Assembly: GCA_029204225.1 (NCBI GenBank)
Contig: CM055092.1
Location: 70,278,252-70,342,251, forward strand
Source: Diphasiastrum complanatum
Lineage: Eukaryota > Streptophyta > Lycopodiopsida > Lycopodiales > Lycopodiaceae
Length of the DNA stretch: 64,000 nucleotides
Direction: 5' to 3'
Shown: positions 44,381 to 56,884 of the stretch, one piece after another
Position numbering within the stretch: the first letter of the stretch is position 1
How the letters are laid out: every line of letters begins with the position of its first letter
Translations under genes and position numbers: made by a program
The notes under the pieces: generated by a model
Seen by the model: only the letters and a program-made list of their open reading frames with translations
Database searches by the model: none
Told to the model about the DNA's origin: nothing

Positions 44381-44649
44381 TCTGTTTTGGTTTTGCTAGA
44401 TGAACTGGTCGAGGTAGGAAAGAGTTCAGACGAGGACTCAATAATTCCCTTGTCCAAGGAACCCCAATCTCCTACTAGCGGAAAAGTGGGTGATACAGGG
44501 GAGTTTGTTGATGTCTTAGTTCAGGACTATAATGTGGTTACAGTTGTCGAGAAAATTGTGGAAGAGGTGCCAGTTGACACTACAGTGGCTCCTCAAGAAA
44601 AAAAAAAAAAAAAGACGCAAATGATCTTGATAATTTTTGGGAAGAATAA

Positions 44650-45360
44650 AGTCTCTTTCATTTTAGAAAACAATTGCGTTTATATTTTTTTGAAATATTG
44701 TGTATTGAATTTTTTTATTAGTTTAATGGTTTTAATTTTTTTTTTTGTATTAAAAAGATAGATTTAGCAGTTTTTTAATGATTTGAATATTAGCAAAACT
44801 AAAATTGCATTGAATTGTCATGTTTTTTATATTCTAATTTTTCGTTGTGTTTTTATAATAAGTTTTTGAAAATAATTTCATTTGCAATTATTTAATCTTT
44901 AAATATTTAATGAATGCACATAGGTATTTGAAATATAAGTAAAGATTTAAATTCTGATTAAAAATTTTGTCATAATTTAAAAAATATTTATCTTGATACA
45001 ACAATTGTAATTTAAAAAAAATAAAATTAAAAACAAAAATAAAAAATCTTGGTTTAAATAAGCAAAAAAAAAAATTTAGTTATTATAGTGGTTGTGTTGT
45101 CTCATAATTTTATTTTGAATAGCATTATTATTTCATATAAACTAATATGTAGTTATTAACAAAAATCTATCAACAAAATTTTAATAGCTTGATTAATTTT
45201 TTTGCAAAATACAACATTTTTTTTAGCATTACAATATCTTTATTTGAAGCATTTTAAAAAAAATCGAAAAAATGGGTCTCCGTGTCATTTCTCTTTTTCT
45301 TGTCATCGTGTTTAAGGAGAAAGGATTATTGGAGAAGGGTAGCAGGCACTTCACTCAGGT
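44650..45360. other. Very AT-rich 3' flank of methyltransferase gene 2
   Basis: Extremely AT-rich with poly(A)/poly(T) runs; no coding or terminal-repeat feature found. An element boundary may lie here, but I cannot see inverted ends. Confidence 0.3.
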
Positions 45361-46345
45361 TCAGATACCATTGTTGGAATAGTAACATAAGATGATACTC
45401 TGATAACATATTGAAGTCTGAGTAATGAAAGTTTCTCTCAGATAATTCTTGTTTTAGGATCATTTGTGAATGCAAATTGTTTGTATCGAGATTAAAACAT
45501 ATGGCTCTAATAACATTTATGCATTAGAGTAGTTGATTTGCTATGTGTCATACTATGTAGAATTTCAGAGATAGTCTACTTTGAAAATAATTATAGTCTA
45601 CACCATATTTACACAAAGATAGGGTGGATTGTTTTGAAGAGACTCATGATTGAGGCTTATGTAGAATACATGAGACATATATGGCTAAGATACAAGTTTT
45701 GAAAAGAACATGCATTTATAGTCTAGAGATGAACGATTGCAATGTTAACAATCTTGAATCTCAAGAACGAGCTATCAAGTTCTGAGGCACTCTCCTTGGC
45801 TCATCGTACGGTTTAAAATAATATTCGCTCTTTCAAAATGAGCTAGTATGCATCATGAATTACTCTAAAGTAAGGTTCAAAGTTATTGTAAATCGTTATA
45901 ATTTCAAGCTAGAATCATTCTACAGAAAGTCATAATTACTTGTGCTTTATCAAAAATTAGGATCACTCTAAATAGAACTACAAGATGTGCACTACACCAT
46001 ATTTATGAGGGTGAATTGTTATGAAGAGACTCATGACTGAGGCTTATGTAGAATACATGAGACATATATGGTTAAGATACAGGTTTTGAAAAGAACATAC
46101 ATTCACATCCTAGAGATGAACAACTGCAATGTTAACAGTCTTGAATCCCAAGAATGTGCTATCAAGCGTCGAGGCACTCTACTTGGCTCATCGTATGGTT
46201 TGGATGAGATTCGCTCTTTCAAGCATCTTGAATTACTCTAAACTACTGTTAGAAGTTATTGTGAGTCATTATAATTTCAAGCTAGAATCGTTCTGCAAGC
46301 CATAATTGCTTGTGGTTTATTAGAAAGACACAATCATTCTAAATA
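45361..46345 (-). repeat. Possible copia LTR with primer-binding site, containing a 394 bp tandem duplication
   Basis: TCAGATACCAT (45361-45371) is close to the inverse of the Met-tRNA primer-binding site and is followed by TGTTGGAATAG, an LTR-like border at 45372. Inside, 45598-45991 is repeated head to tail at 45992-46345 with roughly 85% identity. No gag accompanies it. Confidence 0.4.
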
Positions 46346-47291
46346 GAACTGCTGCTCAGACACACGTGATAGACATTCATGATACAAGAATCTGAAGTGA
46401 TTGCATGATTATAAGGTACTAAAATAATGTTATAGATAAATCAAAACATAGAGAAGTAGCGTCTGAGGTGTTATAGAACACCATGCACCAAGTCAATGTA
46501 GTCTAATGCTAATCATTTATTCTTACAAGAACTGAACTACTTAGAATAGATAACAATCTATAAATAAGAGTGATAGAGAGGGCAAATATCTTCAATAGTA
46601 TCACTTCCATCAAATGTCACGACAAAAGGTTGATGTAAATCTAAAATTTGTAGCATGAGAATTGTGGCAATTATTCTCTTAAGCTTCTCAAAGCATTAAT
46701 TTAACTCACCATTCCAAATGATAGGAGGACTAGATTAATCCTTCTTACTTCTTTAACCCATATATTATTGACAGCTGCTACAATCATAGCATAATAATCA
46801 ATTATTCTATTGAAGAAAACAAGAATCCTAAAAAGATTTCATGCATCTAAGTATTTCTAAAAATTGGTCATTCAATCATAATTTGATTTTGGCTTCATCA
46901 ATTCTTTATGAAAAGAATTGAAAAAAAAAAATACGGTGACGTTTCGAGCAAAAACAGCTCCAAAAACTCCAGAAGAGTGAAGTGGCTTGAAAACACACAA
47001 AAGACTCAACTTTCAAAAATTAACATTCAAGCTAGGAATCGTGGAAATGAGGGAGCCCAAGGCCATCCTACCCCGACCAGAGGACTCATTCTAAAAAAAT
47101 ATTTTGACTTTTTGCATGGAATTTGCAAGTGTCATCATTTCAAGATTGCCATGTAGGCATAGAGACATGTGGTTGCCTCCTAGGCTATTGTTGTGTGTCC
47201 GTCCTTTGCATAAGAGTGTGGGGGCACCTCCCGTTCCTAATGTGGCAACATGAAGACAATCGCTCAGCTAGGAAGTCCACAACTAGGAAGA
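46346..47291. other. No recognised gene
   Basis: AT-rich intergenic sequence. Short frames at 46908-47398 show no motif. Confidence 0.3.
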
Positions 47292-47702
47292 TCAAGACCT
47301 GCCACAAGAAAGAGGGACAACCTCCATCTCTTTCTCCAAACGTGTGTCTATCTTCTCAGCATCCTCGTCTTCATACATCTTGGATTCATCAAAGATAACA
47401 TCATGGCTTACATGGATTTTGTTTTCCACTGGATCAAAACATCTATAGCCCTTCACACAATCATCATATCCTAGGAATATACACTTAATAGCTTTTACAT
47501 CAAGTTTACATCTCTCTTCCTTAGGAATGTGTACAAAGGCCTTACATCCAAAGATTCGCAAGTGGTTCACCTCGGGCTTCTTTTTTGTGAATGCTTCCTC
47601 AGTCACAATCCACACCCCAAGTTGGCCCATCATTCTTATAATTGACAAATATCCATGGATTTTGAGTACCGCAACTCGCAGACCTAATTGTGCGGCAATC
47701 AT
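47292..47702 (-). pseudogene. Ty1-copia integrase C-terminal fragment
   Basis: The minus strand encodes EEAFTKKKPEVNHLRIFGCK, AFVHIPKEERCKLDVKAIKC, IFLGYDDCVKGYRCFDPVEN and HVSHDVIFDES. This is the canonical copia integrase tail ('KP.V.HLR.FGC.A.VH.P...R.KLD.K...C.FLGY....KGYR..DP....V..SRDV.FDE'). The adjoining core and RT are not found nearby; a copia RT fragment of the same orientation is at 57.5-58.1 kb. Confidence 0.85.
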
Positions 47703-47996
47703 AATTTGTCCAAGTTGGCATGCACTGCTACCAGATGGGATGATTGCCTACCACCTTTGGCATTCAATCCAAATCTTCCAATGACATTCGATAAAGTCCA
47801 AGACCAGTTGTCGATCACAAGACTATATTATCATGCAGCCATGCAAGGAGGTTCTTGGGAATCAAGATTTGTGGCCTGGATAACTTCCAATGGATTGCCG
47901 GAGCCAATAAGTGCTTTTTTTTTGCACAAACATGACTTCAATACGGAGCATCTGGAATTCATGGAGAAGGTGCAGTACCACCTCAAGAAGGTATGA
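47703..47996 (+). other. Unrecognised coding-like fragment
   Basis: The plus frame encodes MTFDKVQDQLSITRLYYHAA and SRFVAWITSNGLPEPISAFF, protein-like in composition and open to 47996. I recognise no family. It directly abuts the copia integrase fragment on the opposite strand. Confidence 0.25.
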
Positions 47997-48074
47997 CGCA
48001 AGCAAAACCAGAGCCCGAAGAAGTGAATAATCTCGCGAGGTGTCGTGGGACCGCCACCAGTTTTGGTCGGAGAT

Positions 48075-48566
48075 ACTGTTGGAGGGTTTGTGGATCCCAA
48101 GGCAACCCTAACGCTAGTTAATAAGTGAGAGGGATTTGGCACCCTGTGTGTAAGTCCAACCCAATGATCACATAGTTATTTGATAATTAGAAAGTCAATA
48201 AAAGGGCTTTAGGCCTTTTTGCAAGACTTTTAATGTCATAGGGCCTAAATGTCAAGTTAGTGAATAAAGTTGGGACTCCCACCAAAATTGGTTCAAATTC
48301 AGATTCAAATTGGTTCCCTCCAATTTTGAATGGGTTTCCACTCTTTTTAAAACATGAATAGTTAGGGAGGTAGAAATGGACCAATAGGATTTGGAGGCCA
48401 AGGTCCTCCTCTCTATTATAAATAGTGCCAAACTCGAGTTTGGAAAACATGTTCATATCCTCATTTCAATACAAGCATATTGGTTCTCTTATGGAATGGA
48501 TTTGTGAATGCCCTTGCTCTCTATCACTTTTTCTTCATCTCTCATGCTTTTGTTGTATTTGCTATT
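48075..48566 (+). repeat. Possible LTR or LTR-like promoter segment
   Basis: Begins TGTTGGAGGG at about 48075 and carries a TATA-like TATTATAAATAG near 48414, followed by transcribed-looking T-rich sequence up to the next LTR start at 48567. Its own CA end is not clear. Confidence 0.25.
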
Positions 48567-49566
48567 TGTTGGAACTGAATATTATTGGGATTGCATGTTC
48601 TTATGCTTTCTGTGATGTAGAACAACTGATCAGACAGATCTTGATTCTACTAACAAAGCGCGCAGTTTACTTAACAAAGGATAAGAAACAAACGTGAACT
48701 CAAAACATTTTTATTCGTGATCAACCTCGAAGGATTCGCAAACTTTATCTTCCAGTCAACTCGAAAGATTTGCAAAACAGTTTATTGTAGAAGCTCGTGG
48801 CTTTCTTGTTGAAGCTCAAAAGATTCGCGAACAAAATCTTCTCGCAAAATATTCTGTTTCTTGTTCAAACCTCAGATGTCGCAAAATTGTCGCGAACAAT
48901 TCGCGAAATCTTCTGGACTGTTCTTCAAGCTCTCCTATCGCAAAATTGTCACAAATAGTTCGCAAAATATTCTGAATTTCTTCTTAATGCTCAAAGTTGT
49001 CATCTGTCACGAACAATTCGCGAAAGACAAAAATGTCGCGAAGAGACAAGTGTCACGAACAATTCGCAAAACACAAAACTAAGACGAAGAGATAGATTGT
49101 CACTAATAATTTGCGAATATAATTTATTCGACCCTGGAAACAGAGCATCTATTTGAATATCAACTGTTGTAAACGGTTAGATATATACTGTTACAACATT
49201 AAAAGGCCAAAAGACCCGTAAACAAAAGGCCAAAAGACTTGTCTTGTAATAATTTAAATACATGTGCACTACTCGTTGTAACTCACTCGCTCAATCAAAG
49301 ACACAACAGCGAGATAAGACAGCAATATATGTATATTGATGAATTAGATTTAAAGTTATAAAAATTTGTTTTTGATCAACAATTTCTTAAGCTCTAAATT
49401 GTCTTAAGTTGTCTTTTACTTTCGCATGCATATTCAATCAAAGCTAGTACTATTCTATTAGTACATAGATCAGATACAGTCCCCGATTGAAGATATTGAT
49501 ATCAGTTTGATTTATTCAAACTTGCATCGTGTTCTCTATGGAAGAATAGTTACTATTTTTTCTACA
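48567..49566 (+). repeat. Ty1-copia 5' LTR (1000 bp)
   Basis: Starts TGTTGGAACTG, ends TTTCTACA, and is followed by a primer-binding site. From about 48870 to 49090 it carries several copies of TCGCGAACAATTCGCGAA and variants, a palindromic motif array likely to bind a regulator. The same words occur in the solo LTR at 14996-16111. The 3' LTR is not in the window. Confidence 0.75.
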
Positions 49567-49568
49567 GG

Positions 49569-49579
49569 GGTATCAGAGC
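49569..49579 (+). other. Primer-binding site of the copia element
   Basis: GGTATCAGAGC, complementary to the 3' end of initiator Met tRNA, three bases after the LTR end. Confidence 0.8.
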
Positions 49580-49747
49580 TTACGAAATTAAATCTGATAC
49601 AATGGTATCATAGTATACAGGTTCAAAACTGATACAGTGATATCAGAATGAATCAGAGTCGATACAGTGGTATCTTCGCACCCCTCTCAGCATTATTCAT
49701 ACATCCATCAACAAGCTGCTGTTTGGAGTGATTCAGAAAATTAGAAG

Positions 49748-50483
49748 ATGTCGTCCATCATCAATATTCAAGCTAAGATCACTACAATATTGGATCCAGA
49801 AGGTTCAAATTACTTGATTTGGATATTAAAGACTTTCACTCTTGTTGAAAGGCGAAGGTCTATGGCAATGGGTAGAACCAATAGAGGAGAAGCCACAAGC
49901 TACTCCTGGCAAAGAACTTCGGGAATGGAGTTTAAAAAATGACAAAGCTATAGCAATTATTGTGTCTTCAGTGCATGACAATATAATGCTAGATCTTACA
50001 TCAATTTCAAACGCAAAGGATTTATGGGAAGAATTGCAAACCAAGAATGAGACTCGATCTCGTAATCAAATTATGTTCTTGGAAGACCAATTAACTTACC
50101 TATAGTGGAAAGGCAAAGACCTGAACACATTCGTGCGAAAGATAAAAGATCTGTTTATTTCCTTGTAGAATTCTGATGTAGAAAATACAATTTTTAAGGA
50201 AAAATCACTTGGTTATTTTTTTTGAGCCCTACCCAGGTCATTCCACACAACAAGAACCTCATTGGCGAAAGATGTGACTATGACACTTCAAAAGACAATA
50301 GACGGAGTTAAGGAGGAAGTAGAAGCTCGTGAACGCTATGACGACAATGGTGATACCGAAAATGCTCTATTTACTCAGAAGAATCAATCTTCTAAGAAGT
50401 CTAAGTTTAAGAGGGAGTCATCTAAAAAGAATGAGTCTAAGACTAATGAACAACAATCTGAAAAACAATAGAAGAATTCTGGT
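49748..50483 (+). pseudogene. Ty1-copia gag, interrupted
   Basis: Begins MSSIINIQAKITTILDPEGS and continues across frameshifts with GLWQWVEPIEEKPQ, AIAIIVSSVHDNIMLDLTSI and DLWEELQTKNETRSRNQIMF. These match copia Gag (DUF4219 then UBN2). The C-terminal part (50262-50471) is Lys/Ser-rich (KKSKFKRESSKKNES). It then breaks at about 50484 where the direct repeat of the next element starts, before the zinc knuckle. Confidence 0.8.
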
Positions 50484-51959
50484 GATAAGCTGCTGGCAGG
50501 GCACAATTTACATCATTTCATGGTGTGCTGGACAGCGGACCTCAATCGCATTTGTGTAGAGGTATGATCACCCACCATGTGACTTATGACATTCGCACTT
50601 GTTGTATTAACATTCATACTTTGTGGAACGCGCTTACAGGAAGAGATTGCATCTACTGTTGTTTTTCAACGATGTATTGATTGCATTTTCCATAATGTAA
50701 AAATGATCTACACATGTATCTGTTGGGATTACTATATGAAAAGCTTACTTGTAAGGATGAATTGAAGCTTCGACATTGTCATCCGAATGAATAAATTCGA
50801 ACCTTCTAGATGCCCGTCTAAACAAACTTGGGCCAGAACCAGGGTGGTGATGGATGGCCACTTGCTGATGTTATCATTCCTATTCTACAGTAGAGGCCAT
50901 TTTGAGACCGGTTTCAACAGAATGAATCTTCACCAAGCTAGAATCTGGAAGTGGAAAAGACCATTCTTTAAATGTAGATGCAGTGATAAGTGCAAGAATA
51001 ACTCCTCCATCATTTGGTATAATCATGCCATTTGGTTTGTGATGAACAATCTTACTAAGTTCTTTCCTGGTGCCTCTCTTCAAAATCAACTCAATGCCTT
51101 CTTCCTTTGGCTTCACAAACCTACTAGAGACTAGTAAAAGCACACATTACCTTTCCCGTCCTTAGACAATATATGATCGACACTGCTATCGAGTTATCGC
51201 AATATCTTATTACCAAGCTTATGACAAATCTCAGTGATGTGGAAAATATACAAGAAATCAAAAGACTCCTCAAGAAACCTAGCTTCTCAACGTCACAAGA
51301 CAATTCAAACAAAAGGACCGGTTCTTTCAACTTGCACAACCCTAGTTCTGTTATGTTTGGAACTGAAAAAAAAAACAACTTACCAAACAAGGCAAATTTG
51401 GGCAAAGCAGCAATACACGGGAGGATTTACCTATCAAAAGGCTAAATTTTTATAGAAAATAAATCTTGTGTAGGACGAAAAAGTCGAAGAAGGAAGAATA
51501 TTGGTGGTCAACGCAGCAAAGCAAATGCAGTTGGTTACAAAGGATAATAAAGGAAAGGTTTTTTTACATTTATGCTATTGTAACCGAGTTTTTGAGAGTA
51601 TTAATGTCAAACATTTTTTTGCCGAGATTCTTTTACATATATTCGGTCTAATTGATGACTTCTTTGAAAATATTGTTTTTGGTTGGACGTATTGTTCTCA
51701 CATCAAAAGTGATTGGTATAGGCCATATGAGATTTTTTGTGACTTTAATACTGAAAACATCACGCCTTGCTACTGTTCTATCAACAAACGATTAAAAAAC
51801 TTTATATTAACAATATTTGGACATGTTGTTCCAATAATCTAGACTAACATAGACTAACATATTCTTGAATAATCTCTTCACTTATATCTTGGTAAGAAGG
51901 TAATAATTTAGCTAGTTTGATCCATCCATTAAATAATTCAGAGGTCACTTCAAGAACAT

Positions 51960-53530
51960 GCTAGTCTATATAAAAGGATTGCAAGTAATTACTTAAAAAA
52001 CACCAAATGGAGACATGGTAGACATATATCATACGTGCAGATGAAGGATGTTATTAATGAAAGAGATTGGATTCTTTCACATCTTTATGTAAATGGGGTT
52101 GATAAAGAACAACACCTTTCTTGTTTTTTTTGAATACATCTTGTTAGAAAATTAGCACTCGTTAGTCCTGACTTTGCTCCATTTCTGGATACCAGTACCC
52201 AAGGGAGTTGGCTCAATTGGTTAGCTTGACATCCGAAGTTTCTTTGGTCTCAAGTTCGAGCCTTCCCTTGGAAACCAAGAAGCATTTCTGGATACCTATG
52301 ATAATACAATGGATAAATAAATTGAAACTCTAAAAATGACTTGCTCTACAGTCTTACCTAGCTATCTTCTTGGGATGGATACATTACTCTTTTTGTTAGA
52401 ACTATTTCCGATGGATTACTAATGCGCATGATTGCTATTTTTCCAAGGTGGCCACATTTCTTACAAGAGCTCTCGATATGTTGTCTCCTCTCCTCATGGA
52501 GGGAGCAAGCCTTAAGGCAACTTCATACCAGAGTATCCTAAATGTGGATACTAACCTATTTTGGCAATGCGAATCTTCTACGAAATTCTATCTCAATGTA
52601 CCTAATAAGATTACATCTATGTGGGCTACAGACATTGCCAAATGTTATGAAAACATTCCACTTAATGGACCAGATGGGCTAAAACCGATCATGCGTAAAC
52701 TAATTTCTTACGCATTCAAACATTCTGACAAAAATATTTTTGCATATAAACTTAAATCAGACAAATTTGTTTTGTCATGAGAACATAAAAAAAAAAAGGA
52801 ATGGAAGACCATTGATCAAGAGCAACTATGTTTATGGTATGACTTTTTGATTTGACAATTGTGTTATCAGATTAGGTGACAGAACTTTGAGACATGTTTG
52901 TGGTATCCCAATGGGCTTTTCTTGCTCTCCCGCTTGGTGCAAATGGTATCTTACATACTATGAGATGCAATTCACAAAAAGATTAGTTAAGCTTGGCAAA
53001 TTTGATATAATGAAATCTTTTAAGTATGTGTTTTGATACATCGACGACATTTGCTTCATAAACAACCCAGATGCATTACTTTTCTTAGATAAAAATCAGT
53101 CTAGGGTCGAAGATAACTCGTATTGAATATATCCTTTGGAATACCTAGAAATAATAAACGAGAACACTGACGGAAATCCAGTGAATTTTTTAAACATCAC
53201 TACGATTTTTCACCCTAATAATGGGACATTTCACATGAACAAATATGATAAGAAAAGGGAATTACCTTTTCCTTCCTACAATATCTACATCTTGCATCAA
53301 ACCGACCTATCTATAATTCGTATAAAGTGATTATTTCCCAAGTCATCGCAACTACATACTGTTGCACCGATGAAGATACGCTTATTATCGAAATACGCAT
53401 GCTTGTTAATGCGTTTCAAAAGCATGGTTTTTTTAGAGACAAACTTTATGGCATTATTAACATAATTCTATGCAAAAAGTCTTTTCCGGGACTTAAATAC
53501 AATTTACCAGTAAATGTTGATTATCTCTTG
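51960..53530 (+). pseudogene. Non-LTR reverse transcriptase (Penelope-like candidate)
   Basis: Fragments in order are: VQMKDVINERDWILSHLYVN; ATDIAKCYENIPLNGPDGLK (first catalytic Asp); LRHVCGIPMGFSCSPAWCKW ('GIPMG...P'); FKYVF.YIDDICFIN (YIDD box); VNFLNITTIFHPNNGTFHMN ('FL.I' motif); YDKKRELPFPSYN; and a long tail (VNAFQKHGFFRDKLYG). The 'G.PMG..CSP', YxDD and 'V.FLD' signatures with a Y-x-KR segment are those of Penelope-like or related RTs. Multiple stops and frameshifts occur. No GIY-YIG endonuclease was seen. Confidence 0.6.
52198..52275 (+). other. tRNA-like sequence (degenerate, possibly SINE-derived)
   Basis: TGGCTCAATTGG fits a polymerase III A box and AGTTCGAGCC a B box at the normal spacing. 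Acceptor and anticodon stems do not pair well, so this is not a functional tRNA. It may be a tRNA pseudogene or the head of a SINE inserted in the RT. Confidence 0.35.
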
Positions 53531-53607
53531 GTGGGCAGTTAGCATTCCCTCTTAGGGGTGCTAGCTGCCCCCTGACAATTCTTGCTAACTATGGGTTTGG
53601 TCGGTGG

Positions 53608-54370
<763 letters not shown>

Positions 54371-54775
54371 CTGCTGGCAGGGTGCGATTTACACCATTTC
54401 ATAGTGCGCTAGACAACGGACCTCAATCGCATTTGTGTAGAGGTAGTCACATCGTGCGTGATCAATGGGACAACACACGATCTGCTGGCAGGGCGTGATT
54501 TACATCATTTCATAGTGCGCTAGACATTGGACCTCAATCGCATTTGTGTAGAGGTATTCACACGATCATGTGACTTATGGCATTCGCACTTGTTGTATAT
54601 ACATTCATACTTTGTGGAATGCGCTTCCAAATAGGAAGAGATGCAATCTACTACTGTTTTCCAACGCTGTATTGATTGCATTTCCTTTCATAATGTAAAA
54701 ATGATCTATGCATGTATCTTCCGGGATTACTATATGAAAAAACCTACTTGTAAGGATAAATTGAAGCAAATGAAA

Positions 54776-55790
54776 GCCATTTTCACTTTGATGTGTTAGG
54801 CCAGATTAACTTAGAACAGTACTGGTTGAATGTCCGGATTGCTATAAGTAGAGATGTCTCTTTTCTCCATTAAGATAAATGAAGAAAAAGATTGTAGGTT
54901 TCTCCATTATGTATACATGGTATATCGACATCCTTTGTCATTTTTTTTTAAGTGAACTAATGATGATAGATGGGATATACTACCAAGTGAGGGATGGCTA
55001 ATACTCAGGATATGGCTTCACCACGAATTCAAGTATTACGCTTAGCACATTCTTGCATTCTTATGACGAGGTACATTCTATGACATACAATTGTTACTTC
55101 GGCTCACATACATCTTCAAAACCATGTCTTATAAACAAGTAAGTAGCTTCAAAAGAGCTTTCGGTTAAACTAATTAAATGTAAAGATGGATTGCTTGAAG
55201 GATACATGAATATAGGGATAATAATTTACTTAAGTTACTTCTACTATCGACTTTATAAACGAACCAGCTTGTGCTTATATTGTAACTTTTGTTTTACAAA
55301 GTAAAGATACAATGCATTGTGTAATGCTAGGCTGACATAGTAGACTGCATTCTCAGATATGGGTTGGTAATCTCGGGTAGTTGGTATGGCATGAATTTTC
55401 CTTGACTACTTACCATAGCACATAGACAGACGCTCATGAGTATACATGAGGTCTAAGAGGTCAGTATGACACAGATCTGCCCTGATACTTGGTGACTATG
55501 AAGAGACTAAACCCATTATGCTATTAATAAAGGAATACGGTTTTTTCTTGCACTCTATATATTAAAGCATGTGTAATTCAATTTCTTGCCCTCGTACTGA
55601 TTAATATGCCCCTTGATACGGTTGCGTTAGGGCAATAAGTATTGCTAGATTAATATTGTTGGTAGGACAGATTGGACTATGTTATGTATCTGCTATCCAA
55701 TCTGTCATGTAGTGAGTATGGTTTTGGACATGCATAACAACGACACATGTCTTCCTCACAATACTAACTCGTGCGGTTTTTTTATGTGGG
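54776..55790. other. No recognised gene
   Basis: AT-rich intergenic sequence; no copia gag continuation could be seen to the right of the direct repeat. Confidence 0.3.
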
Positions 55791-55936
55791 ATGGTGGCAG
55801 GTAACAGGTTGAAACTTGTCTCATTTTACTGTACTTTGTACTGTAAGATTTCATCCAGCATTTTTATACCTTGTTATGCTATAAAACAAAGGGTTCAAAA
55901 GGTTTGGTCTTGCTTTGTCAAGGAGGACTATGTGAA

Positions 55937-55940
<4 letters not shown>

Positions 55941-55989
<49 letters not shown>
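55941..55989. repeat. (CT)n microsatellite
   Basis: Uninterrupted CT run; frames through it are artefacts. Confidence 0.95.
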
Positions 55990-55991
<2 letters not shown>

Positions 55992-56239
55992 GGATGCTCC
56001 TTCGTTCAATTTCACCCTGCTTTGCTAACAGACACGTGGACAATTACAGACGCACCGCTTCTCCAAGCTTACAAGGTCCTTTTTTACATTCTACACTTGC
56101 ATTAAATAAAGTTTTGCTCTTAACTAAGTGGATCTCCCACTTTAAAATATAAAAGAAACACTCTATAAGACTTTTTAAATTTTAAATCCTAAATTGGAGG
56201 GAAATCAATTTTCCCTCTCCCACTCCTACCTTCCAGGAT

Positions 56240-56520
56240 GCTACCTAGCTTAACACTTTAAGATCATGCTTTTTCGATGCTTGTTTTCTACAACACTAGT
56301 GAAGAGTTCTTTCCTCTATTACATGCTGAAAGTGTGCCCTACCAGCTCACGGATCAACGAAATACTATCATACGGTAAGCATCTTTCTCTCTTTTGCATT
56401 GCTCTCTTAACGCTCTACTCTCACAATGATGGTGCTTGGATAGCCTTCAGCTATCGTTTATGCTTGCTCATCACACAAAAGTGTGAAGGAGTTTTCTTAT
56501 GTTTAGAAGTATGGAAGTCC
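56240..56520 (+). other. Possible exons of an unrecognised gene
   Basis: A block starting near 56267 reads AFSMLVFYNTSEEFFPLLHA and ESVPYQLTDQRNTII up to a good donor (GTAAGC, about 56374). A second block after the pyrimidine-rich AG near 56450 continues in phase with RYRLCLLITQKCEGVFLCLE. The joined reading is protein-like but no family is recognised. The palindrome cluster begins directly downstream. Confidence 0.28.
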
Positions 56521-56884
56521 AGCGATGACAACACTGGCACTTTTTTATTATGGAAACACGTCCATTTTGCCTCAATAAGCATCGATGGACAATATCTCTC
56601 TTTTTGCAACCCTTCATGAGATCAGGTGGCAGCGATGGTCTGATGGCCACCTTTTCAACTTTATAAATGTTTTTAGAGACAACGATGGAGGGGCTCCTTC
56701 ACATCTTACCATGCTTCACATAAAGCATTCTATTGTCCAGCGATGGACAGTAGGAGCATTTATTTTTCATGCTCTAATAGCTTATGACTATCAATGGCTT
56801 ACTGTCCAACGATGGACAACAAACTTCTACTATCTTTTTTGATACTTTTTACATAAGTATCCTCTTCTATCCAGCGATGGATGG
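56517..56884. repeat. Cluster of GTCCAGCGATGGAC palindromes
   Basis: Six or seven copies of (G)TCCA(G/A)CGATGGA(C) occur in about 370 bp, including exact inverted pairs GTCCA/TGGAC at 56735-56748 and 56804-56817. Others are at about 56517, 56580, 56628, 56678 and 56869. The centre CGAT is constant. Confidence 0.7.

Larger units (their letters stand above)
40946..44649 (+). pseudogene. ParB-like / DNA amino-methyltransferase gene (methyltransferase gene 2)
   Basis: Multi-exon gene. Domain order: N-terminal domain (MSRISFKISGKPQDFSLKDK ... YYFTRGVNN ... FHIQGRLLADQLVED), basic linker (41630-41900), ParB-like domain (41932-42260), middle region (42284-42890, with LSRVADGQLSLPEMGKEFQR), beta-class methyltransferase (43420-44380), acidic tail ending DLDNFWEE at 44649. 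Clear introns are 41295-41495, about 42496-42615, and about 43050-43251. Palindromes lie in the first, second and third. At least five frameshifts and two stops (for example near 41265, 41930, 42174, 42740, 43330) break the frame, yet both sides of each break still read as the same protein. So it is a recently inactivated copy. Bacterial-type amino-methyltransferases are not part of the standard plant DNA-methylation set, so acquisition by transfer or a mobile element is likely. Confidence 0.7.

Noticed and set aside
52198-52275. Functional tRNA gene
   Set aside because: A and B boxes are recognisable, but acceptor and anticodon stems do not form; listed only as tRNA-like.
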